DNA of 64,000 nucleotides. Origin: Streptomyces sp. NBC_00091. GTDB lineage: Bacteria; Actinomycetota; Actinomycetes; Streptomycetales; Streptomycetaceae. The notes beneath the pieces are model-generated. The model ran no database searches. It saw only the letters and a program-made list of their open reading frames with translations, and was not told the DNA's origin. Below, one piece after another: positions 25,591 to 33,626 of this stretch. The position numbers and the translations under genes were made by a program. Each line of letters begins with the position of its first letter. Within the stretch, counting starts at the first letter, position 1. The stretch is taken from contig NZ_JAPEMA010000001.1 in assembly GCF_026343185.1 (NCBI RefSeq), positions 5,456,001-5,520,000 of the forward strand, given 5' to 3'.

Positions 25591-26754
25591 TTAGGCGGCG
25601 GGCTTGCCGGGCTGGTCGTGGGTGGAGCAGTGGATGCCGCCGCCGCCCGAGGCGATGGTGTCGATCCTGACCGGCACGACGTCCCGCTTGGGGAAGTGCT
25701 CCCGCAGGATCCCCCGGGCACGGTCGTCGGCCTTCGAGTCGCCGAAGCGGGGCATGAAGACGGCGTCGTTGGCGACGTAGAAGTTGGCGTACGTCGATAC
25801 GAAGTCGTCGCCGCGGCCCGTGATCCTGTCGAGGTCGGGCTGCGGCAGGTCGATGACCTCCAGGCGCCGTCCCCGGGCGTCGGTCGCCTTGGTGAGAACG
25901 GATTTCGCCTGGTCGGCCGAGCGGGACCAGGAGTCGGCCGGCATGCCGGGGAACGCCCTGTCCAGGAGGACCACACCGGGCGCGGTGAACCGTACGAGGC
26001 TGTCCACGTGTGCGTCGGTGATGTCCTCGCCGCGTACGCCGGCCAGCCAGATCACTTTCTCGATGCCCAGGGTCTGCTTGAGCTCGGCTTCGATCCGGTC
26101 CCGGTTCTTGCCGCGGTTGCGGTTGTCGTTGACGATCGAGCTCTCCGTGACCAGGAGGGTGCCCTCGCCGTCGGTCTCGAAGGAGCCTCCCTCGGCCACC
26201 AGCGGTGCCTGGGTGCGGGGGATCCCGTACTTCTGCGACAGGGTGCGGCCGACCTGGGCGTCGTTCTTGTGCTCCTGCTTGTTGCCCCAGCCGTTGAAGT
26301 TGAAGTCGACGCCGATCACCTTGCCGCCCTCTTCCACGAACACCGGCACGGTGTCACGGGCCCACAGGTCGTCGACCTCCAGGGGGACGACCTCGACCTC
26401 CGAGCCGCACGCCTTCTGGGCCGCGGCCTGCTGATCGGGCCTGGCCATCAGCACGACGTGCTCGTACTCCGCGATCGCCCGTGCCACGCGGGCGATGTCC
26501 TCCCGGACGTAGGGCAGGTCCTCCTCCCAGACGGAGGTCAGGGCGGGCCAGGACATGAAGGTGCGCGTGTGGCTTTCCCACTCGGCGCCCAGCCTCCGGG
26601 CTCCGGCGGGCTTGGAGGCTGGGCCGGTGGCGGCGATGGAGGAACCAGGCTGCGCCGCCTCGCCGGGGCCGCACGCCGAGGCGCCGAGGGCGAGCATGCC
26701 GAAACCGGCGAACGTGCGCAGGGCCGTACGGCGGGTGGGGGGAAGGTCGGACAT
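25591..26754 (-). CDS. Agmatine deiminase-family protein, Tat-exported lipoprotein
   Basis: A 387-residue member of the agmatine deiminase/peptidyl-arginine deiminase (guanidine-modifying) family. The N-terminus has a twin-arginine start RRTALRTF and lipobox GASAC (Cys28), so it is likely anchored outside the membrane. Family motifs include DDLWARDTVPVF, AEGGSFETDGEGTLL, TDAHVDSLVRF and GGGGIHC with the catalytic Cys. Agmatine deiminases release ammonia from agmatine, giving N-carbamoylputrescine. GGAG precedes the ATG at 26754. The operator at 26827 overlaps its promoter. It is one of three paralogs in this locus. Confidence 0.88.
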   Translation of the reverse strand: MSDLPPTRRTALRTFAGFGMLALGASACGPGEAAQPGSSIAATGPASKPAGARRLGAEWESHTRTFMSWPALTSVWEEDLPYVREDIARVARAIAEYEHVVLMARPDQQAAAQKACGSEVEVVPLEVDDLWARDTVPVFVEEGGKVIGVDFNFNGWGNKQEHKNDAQVGRTLSQKYGIPRTQAPLVAEGGSFETDGEGTLLVTESSIVNDNRNRGKNRDRIEAELKQTLGIEKVIWLAGVRGEDITDAHVDSLVRFTAPGVVLLDRAFPGMPADSWSRSADQAKSVLTKATDARGRRLEVIDLPQPDLDRITGRGDDFVSTYANFYVANDAVFMPRFGDSKADDRARGILREHFPKRDVVPVRIDTIASGGGGIHCSTHDQPGKPAA

Positions 26755-26826
26755 GGGTGACTCCGATCGTGAACCGCGGGGACGCATGGCGCAGGGATCG
26801 GCAGGCGCCATGTCGCCACTGTGGCA

Positions 26827-26846
26827 CTGACTGAATTTTCAGTCAA
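26827..26846. promoter_or_regulatory. TetR-type operator, copy 1
   Basis: CTGACTGAATTTTCAGTCAA, a 9+2+9 palindrome with one end mismatch. On the minus strand it reads TTGACT as a -35 box with CACAGT 17 bases on, about 70 bases before the lipoprotein deiminase start. Binding here would block RNA polymerase. It matches three other copies in the next 6 kb. Confidence 0.75.
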
Positions 26847-26918
26847 TTCTGGGGCGGCGTGTCGGCTGGGAAGGCGTGCGTCCTGTCGGCCGGGGCGGCT
26901 CGGTGCGGGCGACCCTCC

Positions 26919-27545
26919 TCAGCGCCGCGCCAACTGGCCCAGGTACTCCAGTTCCACTTCGACGGCTTCCAGCATGAGCTCGCGGGCGTGCGTCACGTGC
27001 AGCACGCCGCTGAGCCAGCGCATGCTGAGCCCTTCGAGCAGCGCGGTGAGCCGTTCGGCGGAGGCCGTGAGGGTGGGGGCCGGTGTCATCGGCTGCGCGC
27101 ACGCCAGGAGGAAGGCCACTTCCTGGACCCAGCTCAGGCTGGCTTTGGCCAGGTCCTCCCGCAGCTCGGGCTCGAAGATCGCGCTGGCGCGCAGTTCCCC
27201 CCACGCCGTGCTGTTCTCGCGCACCGCGGCGATGTCCTGGAATTCGAGCAGGAGGGACTGCTCCAGGGTCGTGCGCGGGTCGGACGGGGATGCGTCCAGG
27301 TCGTCGAGGCCGCCCGTGTACCGTTCCGCCCGGTCGTTGATGAACTCCAGGGTGCGACGGAGGATGCCGGCCCGGTCCTTGAAGTGGTAGTAGACGAGCG
27401 CTGTGGACACCCCGGCTTCGGCCGCGAGCTCCTCCACGCGCAGCCCGCGGACCCCGCGCCTGGCTATGAGCCGGGCGGCCGCCTCCAAGATCGCCGTTCT
27501 GCGGTCCGTCACTGCCTGATCCCTCCGGGTAGTCGCAGCGAACAT
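26919..27545 (-). CDS. TetR-family repressor 1
   Basis: A 208-residue regulator. The N-terminal HTH reads ILEAAARLIARRGVRGLRVEELAAEAGVSTALVYYHFKDR. It shares most of this domain and much of its C-terminal domain with the repressor at 29201, so the two are paralogs. An operator copy lies 10 bases upstream of its ATG, indicating self-control and control of the divergent kinase gene. The ligand is not known; agmatine, another guanidino compound, or a polyamine is plausible given the target genes. Confidence 0.9.
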   Translation of the reverse strand: MFAATTRRDQAVTDRRTAILEAAARLIARRGVRGLRVEELAAEAGVSTALVYYHFKDRAGILRRTLEFINDRAERYTGGLDDLDASPSDPRTTLEQSLLLEFQDIAAVRENSTAWGELRASAIFEPELREDLAKASLSWVQEVAFLLACAQPMTPAPTLTASAERLTALLEGLSMRWLSGVLHVTHARELMLEAVEVELEYLGQLARR

Positions 27546-27554
27546 CGTCTCACA

Positions 27555-27573
27555 TTGACTGAATCTTCAGTTA
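27555..27573. promoter_or_regulatory. TetR-type operator, copy 2
   Basis: TTGACTGAATCTTCAGTTA is a degenerate copy of the palindrome, in the gap between repressor 1 (minus) and the Ser/Thr kinase (plus). On the plus strand TTGACT is followed after 17 bases by CACCAT. It may control both genes. Confidence 0.65.
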
Positions 27574-27626
27574 GCGGCACCATGCGGGGCACTGCATTTC
27601 GTCCACATCGCCGAAAGAGCCACCGC

Positions 27627-29153
27627 ATGTCCGCTCAGCTTCCCGGAGTGCACCCCGCCCACCAGCCCCTGTCCGCCGACGACCCCGATGAGATCGGCGG
27701 CTACCGACTCCGTGCCCGGCTGGGATCGGGCGGCATGGGGGTGGTGTACCTGGCCCACACCCCGGGGGGCCGCCCGATCGCCTTGAAGGCGGTGCGTGCG
27801 GACTTCGCCGGAGATCCCGAATTCCGCCGGCGCTTCGCCCAGGAGGTCGCCAGCGCCCGGCGCATCCACGGCCTGTTCACCGCGCAGGTGGTGGATTCGG
27901 GGGTGGACGCTCCCACCCCGTGGCTGGCCACCGCCTATGTGCCCGGCCCGTCCCTCCAGCAGGTGGTGCGGCGCCACGGTCCGCTGCCGACGCGCACGGT
28001 GCTGCTGCTCGTCGCGGGCATCGCCGAGGCGCTCCAGGCGATCCACCGGGCCGGGGTGGTCCACCGGGACCTCAAGCCCGCCAACGTCCTGATCGCCGAG
28101 GACGGCCCCCGGGTGATCGACTTCGGCATCGCGCGCGCGGTCGACGCCACCGCGCTGACCGGCGTAGGGCTGCGGATCGGCACCGCCGCGTTCATGGCAC
28201 CGGAGCAGGCGATGGGTCTGGACGTCACGGCGGCGACCGATGTCTTCGCACTCGGAGCGCTCGCGGCGTACGTGGCCGGGGGAGCGCCGCCGTTCGGGGC
28301 CGGAGCGGAGTCGGCCGCCTTGTACAGGGTGGTTCACGAGCAGCCCGACCTCACCAGGGTGCCGCGTGACCTGCACGATCTCCTGTCGTGGTGTCTGGCC
28401 AAGGGGCCCGGCGACCGTCCCACGCCCACTGATCTGATCTCGGCCGCACATGCCCATCCCGCCGTGGACCACCGTCCGGAGTTCACCGACGGCTGGCTCC
28501 CCCACCAGGTCAGCAGGGAGATATCCGGGCAGGCCGAGCAGTCCACCCCGACTCATGACCAGCTCACCCTGACCGCCCCGGCGACCCCGTCCGCGCACCC
28601 CGCCGGTGGCGTTCGGTCGGATCCCCCTCCCCGTCGAGCCCGCCGACGCGGACGCCGGCCGCCCGTCACCGCGCTGATCGCGGCCGCCGCGCTGGTGGCG
28701 GCGGGCGGCGCCGCCTACTACGCGGCGCCGCCCGCCTACGACGTGGACGATCCGGGGGAGCAGCCTGCGCCGGCTGCCGCCTTCGCGGCCGGCTACGCGA
28801 ACGCCGAACTGACATCCCCGGATCCCACCTACGAGTTCGATCTCAAGGCGGGAAAGGTGGTCCCGGCGGATACGGCCACCTGGTACCTGGCGCGCAGCCA
28901 GACCGGGTTCGTCACCCCCGAGGACAGTGACGCCTTCATCGCGGCCGGGGACGAGTTGAGCCCCGCCGACTGCGTACGGGGGGTCGAGACGCAACCGGTG
29001 ACCACGATCGCGTTCAGCGGTCTGAGCGGTGAGCGCCCGTTCTGCGTCCGCAGCGCCGACCGGAAGGACGTCGCCATCGTGCGCCTGATCGAGGCCGCAG
29101 CGGGCGGTGGGTCCGTCACGGTGGAGGTGAGCCACCACAGGAGGGCGGGGTGA
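27627..29153 (+). CDS. Serine/threonine protein kinase, membrane-anchored
   Basis: A 508-residue Hanks-type kinase. Visible are the Gly loop GSGGMGVVYLA, catalytic Lys in IALKAV, HRDLKPANVL, DFGIARA, and GTAAFMAPEQ. A single transmembrane helix (VTALIAAAALVAAGGAAYYA, about residues 350-370) is followed by an extracellular domain of about 140 residues with no PASTA repeats. The substrate is unknown. The ATG at 27627 is preceded by AAAGAG. Operator copy 2 lies just upstream, so it is probably part of the nitrogen-locus regulon. Confidence 0.88.
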   Translation: MSAQLPGVHPAHQPLSADDPDEIGGYRLRARLGSGGMGVVYLAHTPGGRPIALKAVRADFAGDPEFRRRFAQEVASARRIHGLFTAQVVDSGVDAPTPWLATAYVPGPSLQQVVRRHGPLPTRTVLLLVAGIAEALQAIHRAGVVHRDLKPANVLIAEDGPRVIDFGIARAVDATALTGVGLRIGTAAFMAPEQAMGLDVTAATDVFALGALAAYVAGGAPPFGAGAESAALYRVVHEQPDLTRVPRDLHDLLSWCLAKGPGDRPTPTDLISAAHAHPAVDHRPEFTDGWLPHQVSREISGQAEQSTPTHDQLTLTAPATPSAHPAGGVRSDPPPRRARRRGRRPPVTALIAAAALVAAGGAAYYAAPPAYDVDDPGEQPAPAAAFAAGYANAELTSPDPTYEFDLKAGKVVPADTATWYLARSQTGFVTPEDSDAFIAAGDELSPADCVRGVETQPVTTIAFSGLSGERPFCVRSADRKDVAIVRLIEAAAGGGSVTVEVSHHRRAG

Positions 29154-29200
29154 CATCCCCGTACCCAGGTGGTCAGGAGCGGCCGGGTAAGGTTCGCCGC

Positions 29201-29779
29201 ATGGCCCGACGTACACACATCCTCGAAGCCGCCGCCCGGGTGATCGCCAGGAGCGGTGTCCGTGGCCTGCGCGTGGAGGAAGTGGCCGCCGAGGCCGGCG
29301 TGTCCACCTCGCTGCTCTACTACCACTTCAAGGACCGCACCGGGCTCCTGCGGCAGACCCTCGAGTTCATCAACGACCGGGCCGAGCGCTACACGACGAC
29401 CCGCGACGCGGACGCGGAACCGCTCAGCCCCCGTGCGGAACTCGCCCAGACCCTCCTCCTCGAGCTCCAGGACACCGCCGAGGTCAGGGAGAACAGTTCC
29501 GCCTGGGGCGAGCTGCGGGCGAGCGCCGTCTTCGACGAGGTGCTGCGGGAGGATCTGGCCAGGGCGACCCTGGTGTGGGTCCAGGAGGTGGCCGCTCTCC
29601 TGGGCCAGGTGGAGCCGATGGCCTCCGCGGCAGCACTGGCCGCGGCCGGCGAGCGGCTCACCGCCCTCCTCGAGGGGCTGAGCATGCGCTGGCTCAGCGG
29701 CGGACTCCGGATCAGCCATGCGCGTGCACTGATGGAAGGCGCGATCGACGCCGAACTGGCGGGACTGCGCCAGAAGTAG
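29201..29779 (+). CDS. TetR-family repressor 2
   Basis: A 192-residue TetR regulator paralogous to the one at 26919; the HTH reads ILEAAARVIARSGVRGLRVEEVAAEAGVSTSLLYYHFKDR. The ATG at 29201 follows AAGG and matches the usual N-terminus; a GTG at 29150 overlapping the kinase stop is an alternative. Operator copy 3 lies 64 bases after its stop, before the urease genes. Both repressors likely bind the same palindrome, possibly with different ligands or as a heterodimer. Confidence 0.88.
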   Translation: MARRTHILEAAARVIARSGVRGLRVEEVAAEAGVSTSLLYYHFKDRTGLLRQTLEFINDRAERYTTTRDADAEPLSPRAELAQTLLLELQDTAEVRENSSAWGELRASAVFDEVLREDLARATLVWVQEVAALLGQVEPMASAAALAAAGERLTALLEGLSMRWLSGGLRISHARALMEGAIDAELAGLRQK

Positions 29780-29843
29780 CCCTGCTCCACCCCCCCCTGC
29801 TCCCCCCCTGTTGTCGCGCGTAGGAACGCGCACGCCTGACGTA

Positions 29844-29863
29844 TTGACTGAATTTTCAGTCAG
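29844..29863. promoter_or_regulatory. TetR-type operator, copy 3
   Basis: TTGACTGAATTTTCAGTCAG. TTGACT serves as -35 and CAGAGT, 17 bases later, as -10, reading toward the urease gamma-beta gene that starts at 30002. It is a near-perfect match to copies 1 and 4. Confidence 0.78.
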
Positions 29864-30001
29864 TGCCAGAGTGATTGAGGCCGCAGTGCTGTCCTCGTCG
29901 CCCCCTGTCGCCTGCCCAGGTCGCCATCCGCGAAGGCCGCGCCTTGCCGCGGTCGTCCCCCGCCGGCGTCCTGCTCACCTTCCGGAGGAAGGAATGAACC
30001 C

Positions 30002-30706
30002 ATGGCTCTGACCCCCACTGAGCGTGACCGGCTCCTGCTGTTCACCGCTGCCGAGCTCGCACGGTCCCGTCATGCCCGAGGGCTCCGTCTCAATGTCCCG
30101 GAAGCGACCGCACTCATCGCGGACACGGTGTGCGAGGCCGCCCGTGACGGCCTGCGCCTCGCTGCCGCCATTGCCCGTGGCCGAAGTGTGCTGGGGCCAC
30201 AGGACGTGTTGCCCGGAGTCGCCGACGTCGTCACCGAGATCCAGGTCGAGGCCGTCTTCGACGACGGCACGCGTCTGGCCGTGGTCAGCGCCCCGTTCGG
30301 AGACGTGCCCTGGGACCCGAGCGCCCCGGGGGCGGTCATCCCGGGTCCGGGGCCCGTGCGAGGGCCCCGGCCGGCAGCGGTCGTCACCGTGCGCAACACC
30401 GCCACGGTGCCGGTGAGCGTCACCTCCCACTTCCACTTCTTCGAGGCGAATCCCCGCCTCGATTTCGATCGCGCCGCCGCCTACGGGATGCGTCTGGCCG
30501 TACCGGCGGGATCCTCCACACGCTTCGAGACCGGCGAAGCCGTGGAAGTCGAGCTCGTGCCGGTCGGCGGTGCGCGGATCGCCATCGGTTTCGCAGGGCT
30601 GGTGGACGGGCCGCTGGACGCGCCCGGAGCGAAGGAGGAGGCCCTGCGCAGGGCCGCAGCCTGCGGCTACCTGGGTGTCGAGCACGCGCGAGGAGCACAG
30701 TCGTGA
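30002..30706 (+). CDS. Fused urease gamma-beta subunit
   Basis: A 234-residue fusion. The N-terminal 100 residues are urease gamma (LTPTERDRLLLFTAAELARSR, ATALIADTVCEAARDG). The C-terminal part is urease beta (VTSHFHFFEANPRLDFDR, GMRLAVPAGSSTRFE, IGFAGLVDG). Fusion of these subunits occurs in some bacteria, including divergent actinobacterial ureases. GGAGGAAGG lies upstream of the ATG. It is coupled to the alpha subunit by a 4-base overlap and likely repressed from the operator at 29844. Confidence 0.9.
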   Translation: MALTPTERDRLLLFTAAELARSRHARGLRLNVPEATALIADTVCEAARDGLRLAAAIARGRSVLGPQDVLPGVADVVTEIQVEAVFDDGTRLAVVSAPFGDVPWDPSAPGAVIPGPGPVRGPRPAAVVTVRNTATVPVSVTSHFHFFEANPRLDFDRAAAYGMRLAVPAGSSTRFETGEAVEVELVPVGGARIAIGFAGLVDGPLDAPGAKEEALRRAAACGYLGVEHARGAQS

Positions 30707-32451
30707 GCAGACAGACCAGGCACGGCGACCACTGCGCACCCGGCAGCCGGCACATCGACCCGCACGAGTACGCCACCGTGCACGGTCCTCGCGCGGGCGA
30801 TCGGGTCCGCCTCGGCGACTCGGGTCTCGTGGTCCGGGTGGAGTCCGATTCACAGCTACCCGGTGACGAGTTCCTGGCCGGCTTCGGCAAGACCGCCCGT
30901 GACGGCCTGCACCTGAAGGCCGCGGCCGTCCGCGAGACCTGCGACGTCGTGGTCAGCAACGTGCTGGTCATCGACGCCGTGCTGGGCATCCGGAAGGTCT
31001 CCATCGGCATCCGCGAGGGACGTATCCACGCGATCGGCCGGGCCGGCAACCCCGACACCCTCGACGGGGTGGACGTCGTCGTCGGCACGGGCACGACCAT
31101 GATCTCCGGCGAGGGTCTGATCGCCACCGCCGGAGCCGTGGACACCCATGTCCACCTGCTCTCCCCGCGCATCATGGAGGCGTCCCTGGCCTCCGGCGTC
31201 ACCACGATCATCGGCCAGGAAATCGGGCCGAGTTGGGGTGTCGGCGTCAACTCCCCGTGGGCGTTGCGGCACGGGTTCAAAGCGTTCGACGCCTGGCCCG
31301 TCAACATCGGCTTCCTGGCCCGCGGTTCCTCTTCCCATGAGGCGCCCCTGGTCGAGGCGCTCGCCGAGGGCGGTGCGTGCGGCTTCAAGGTCCATGAGGA
31401 CATGGGCGCCCACACCCGCGCCCTGGACACCGCCCTGCGGGTGGCCGAGGAGTACGACGTACAGGTCGCCCTGCACAGCGACGGACTCAACGAATGCCTC
31501 TCGGTCGAGGACACCCTGCGGGTGCTGGAGGGCCGGACCATCCACGCCTTCCACATCGAGGGCTGCGGCGGCGGGCACGTCCCCAACGTGCTCAAGATGG
31601 CGGGCGTGCCGAATGTCATCGGCTCCTCCACCAACCCCACCCTGCCCTTCGGCCGGGACGCGGTCGCCGAGCACTACGGCATGATCGTCTCCGTACATGC
31701 GCTGAAGCCGGACCTCCCCGGCGACGCGGCCATGGCCCGCGACCGGATCCGCGCGGGCACCATGGGCGCCGAAGGCGTGCTGCATGATCTGGGTGCGATC
31801 GGCATCACCTCCTCCGATGCCCAGGGCATGGGCCGGGCCGGTGAGACGATCCGCCGCACCTTCGCGATGGCGGCGAAGATGAAGGGCGAGCTGGGCCCGC
31901 TGGCCGGCGACGGCGAGGGTGACGACAACGCCCGCGTCCTGCGCTACATGGCCAAGCTGACCATCAACCCGGCCATCGCCCACGGTCTGGCCCACGAGAT
32001 CGGCTCCATCGAGGTCGGCAAACTCGCCGACATCGTGCTCTGGCGCCCCCAGTTCTTCGGCGCCAAGCCCCAGCTGGTCCTCAAGTCCGGCTTCCCCGCC
32101 TACGGGGTCACCGGCGACCCCAACGCCGCCACCGACACCTGCGAACCGCTCGTCCTCGCACCGTTGTTCGGAGGGCACGGGGCCGCACCCGCGGAGCTGT
32201 CGGTGGCCTTCGTCAGCCGCGCCGCAGCCGAGGCGGGGTCGGCCGGCGGACCCCAGGACGTGCTGGCGACCCGCCGCCGTCGGGTCGCCGTGCGGGGCAC
32301 GCGGGGGATCGGCTCCGCGGACATGGTCCACAACGCCCGTCTGGGCGAGGTGCAGGTGGACGCGCGCAGTGGCCTGGTCACTCTCGACGGGGCACCCCTG
32401 CGCTCAGAGCCGGCGCAGGAGGTTTCCCTGAGCCGCCTCTACTTCTTGTGA
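30703..32451 (+). CDS. ureC: Urease alpha subunit, divergent
   Basis: A 582-residue urease alpha chain. Metal ligands look conserved: DTHVHLL (HxH), carbamylated Lys in GFKVHEDMG, ALHSDGLNE, HIEGCGGGH, and ITSSDAQGMGRAGE for the Asp. The mobile-flap segment usually read as VCHHLDP reads SVHALKP, so the flap cysteine is Val while the catalytic His is kept. Standard neighbours ureE, ureF, ureG and ureD are absent from this locus. It may be a urease relying on accessory proteins from elsewhere, or an amidohydrolase for another ureido compound. It is flanked by deiminase genes under one operator set. Confidence 0.88.
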   Translation: MSRQTRHGDHCAPGSRHIDPHEYATVHGPRAGDRVRLGDSGLVVRVESDSQLPGDEFLAGFGKTARDGLHLKAAAVRETCDVVVSNVLVIDAVLGIRKVSIGIREGRIHAIGRAGNPDTLDGVDVVVGTGTTMISGEGLIATAGAVDTHVHLLSPRIMEASLASGVTTIIGQEIGPSWGVGVNSPWALRHGFKAFDAWPVNIGFLARGSSSHEAPLVEALAEGGACGFKVHEDMGAHTRALDTALRVAEEYDVQVALHSDGLNECLSVEDTLRVLEGRTIHAFHIEGCGGGHVPNVLKMAGVPNVIGSSTNPTLPFGRDAVAEHYGMIVSVHALKPDLPGDAAMARDRIRAGTMGAEGVLHDLGAIGITSSDAQGMGRAGETIRRTFAMAAKMKGELGPLAGDGEGDDNARVLRYMAKLTINPAIAHGLAHEIGSIEVGKLADIVLWRPQFFGAKPQLVLKSGFPAYGVTGDPNAATDTCEPLVLAPLFGGHGAAPAELSVAFVSRAAAEAGSAGGPQDVLATRRRRVAVRGTRGIGSADMVHNARLGEVQVDARSGLVTLDGAPLRSEPAQEVSLSRLYFL

Positions 32452-32464
32452 CGTGCGTGAAGTC

Positions 32465-32484
32465 TTGACTGAATTTTCAGTCGA
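32465..32484. promoter_or_regulatory. TetR-type operator, copy 4
   Basis: TTGACTGAATTTTCAGTCGA starts 13 bases after the ureC stop and 69 bases before the next deiminase gene. TTGACT is followed after 17 bases by CAAGAT, giving a promoter for the deiminase and probably for the importer genes behind it. Confidence 0.76.
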
Positions 32485-32533
32485 GAGCAAGATTCCAACC
32501 ACTTCTGGCGAAGAGATAGAAGAGAGACACGTG

Positions 32534-33547
32534 ATGACTGCTTTCCGTATGCCTGCCGAGTGGTCCGAGCACGACGGGTGCCTGATGGCCTGGCCCACCC
32601 GCACGGACCTCTGGGGGAGCGTGCTGGACGACGTCAAGGAGGAGTACGCGAACGTCGCCCGCGCCATCGCGGAGTTCGAGCCGGTGACGATGGTCGCCCC
32701 GCCGGGCCACGGTGACGACGCCCGCTCGTGGTGCGTACCGCAGGTCACCGTCGTGGAGCTGCCGCTGGACGACTCGTGGTTCCGTGATTCCGCTCCGCTC
32801 TTCGTGCTCGACGGGGACGGACGGCGCGCGGGGGTGGACTTCCGCTTCAACGCCTGGGGCGGCAAGCACCACCCGTACGACGCCGACGACCGGATCAGCG
32901 GACGGCTGCTGTCGCACCTCGGGGTCGAGCGCATCCACTCCGACATGGTCCTGGAGGGCGGGGCGATCACCGTCGACGGCGAGGGCACGCTGATCACCAC
33001 GGAACAATGCCTGCTCCACCCCAACCGCAACCCGGGCCTGACGCGGGACGAGATCGAAGCCGAACTGAAGTCCCGGCTCGGAGTGCGCAAGGTCATCTGG
33101 CTTCCGTACGGCGGTCTGCTCGACACCGAGACCGACGGCCACGTCGACGGTGTCTGCGCCTTCGCGGCCCCCGGCAAGGTGGTCGTCTCCCTGCCCGAGG
33201 ACCCCGCGCATCCCGATCACGCCCGGATGCGCGCCAACCGCGCGGTGCTGGAGGCCACCACCGACGCCCGGGGCCGGCGGCTGGAGATCATCGACGTCCC
33301 GCAGACCGCGTTCGTCGACATGGCCGGCGGTGAGATCGAGCTGTCCTACCTCAACTACTACGTGGCCAACGGCGGTGTCGTCGTCCCCGTGGCCGGTCTG
33401 CCCCAGGACGAGGACGCCCTCGCAGTGATCGCGGCGGCGTACCCGGGCCGCAAGGTCGTCGGCGTACGGGCGATCGGGATCGCCTTCGGCGGTGGCGGAA
33501 TCCACTGCATCACCCAGCAGGTCCCCGCCGTGCGGGCCACCGGCTGA
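32534..33547 (+). CDS. Agmatine deiminase-family protein, cytosolic
   Basis: A 337-residue agmatine deiminase-type enzyme with no signal peptide. Motifs: EWSEHDGCLMAWPTR at the N-terminus, DDSWFRDSAPLFV, LEGGAITVDGEGTLITTEQC, DTETDGHVDGV (catalytic His region) and GGGGIHCITQQ with the nucleophilic Cys. Its length is that expected for soluble AguA-type enzymes. It is regulated from operator copy 4 and leads into the peptide-type importer genes 79 bases on. The likely role is intracellular breakdown of imported agmatine or related guanidines, but the exact substrate is not provable from sequence. Confidence 0.9.
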   Translation: MTAFRMPAEWSEHDGCLMAWPTRTDLWGSVLDDVKEEYANVARAIAEFEPVTMVAPPGHGDDARSWCVPQVTVVELPLDDSWFRDSAPLFVLDGDGRRAGVDFRFNAWGGKHHPYDADDRISGRLLSHLGVERIHSDMVLEGGAITVDGEGTLITTEQCLLHPNRNPGLTRDEIEAELKSRLGVRKVIWLPYGGLLDTETDGHVDGVCAFAAPGKVVVSLPEDPAHPDHARMRANRAVLEATTDARGRRLEIIDVPQTAFVDMAGGEIELSYLNYYVANGGVVVPVAGLPQDEDALAVIAAAYPGRKVVGVRAIGIAFGGGGIHCITQQVPAVRATG

Positions 33548-33626
33548 CCACGGACCGATCGCTCCTGACGGGCCGGCCCCGCGGCCCGTCAGCCACCCGC
33601 ATCACGTACGGAAAGAGAGCGCGACG

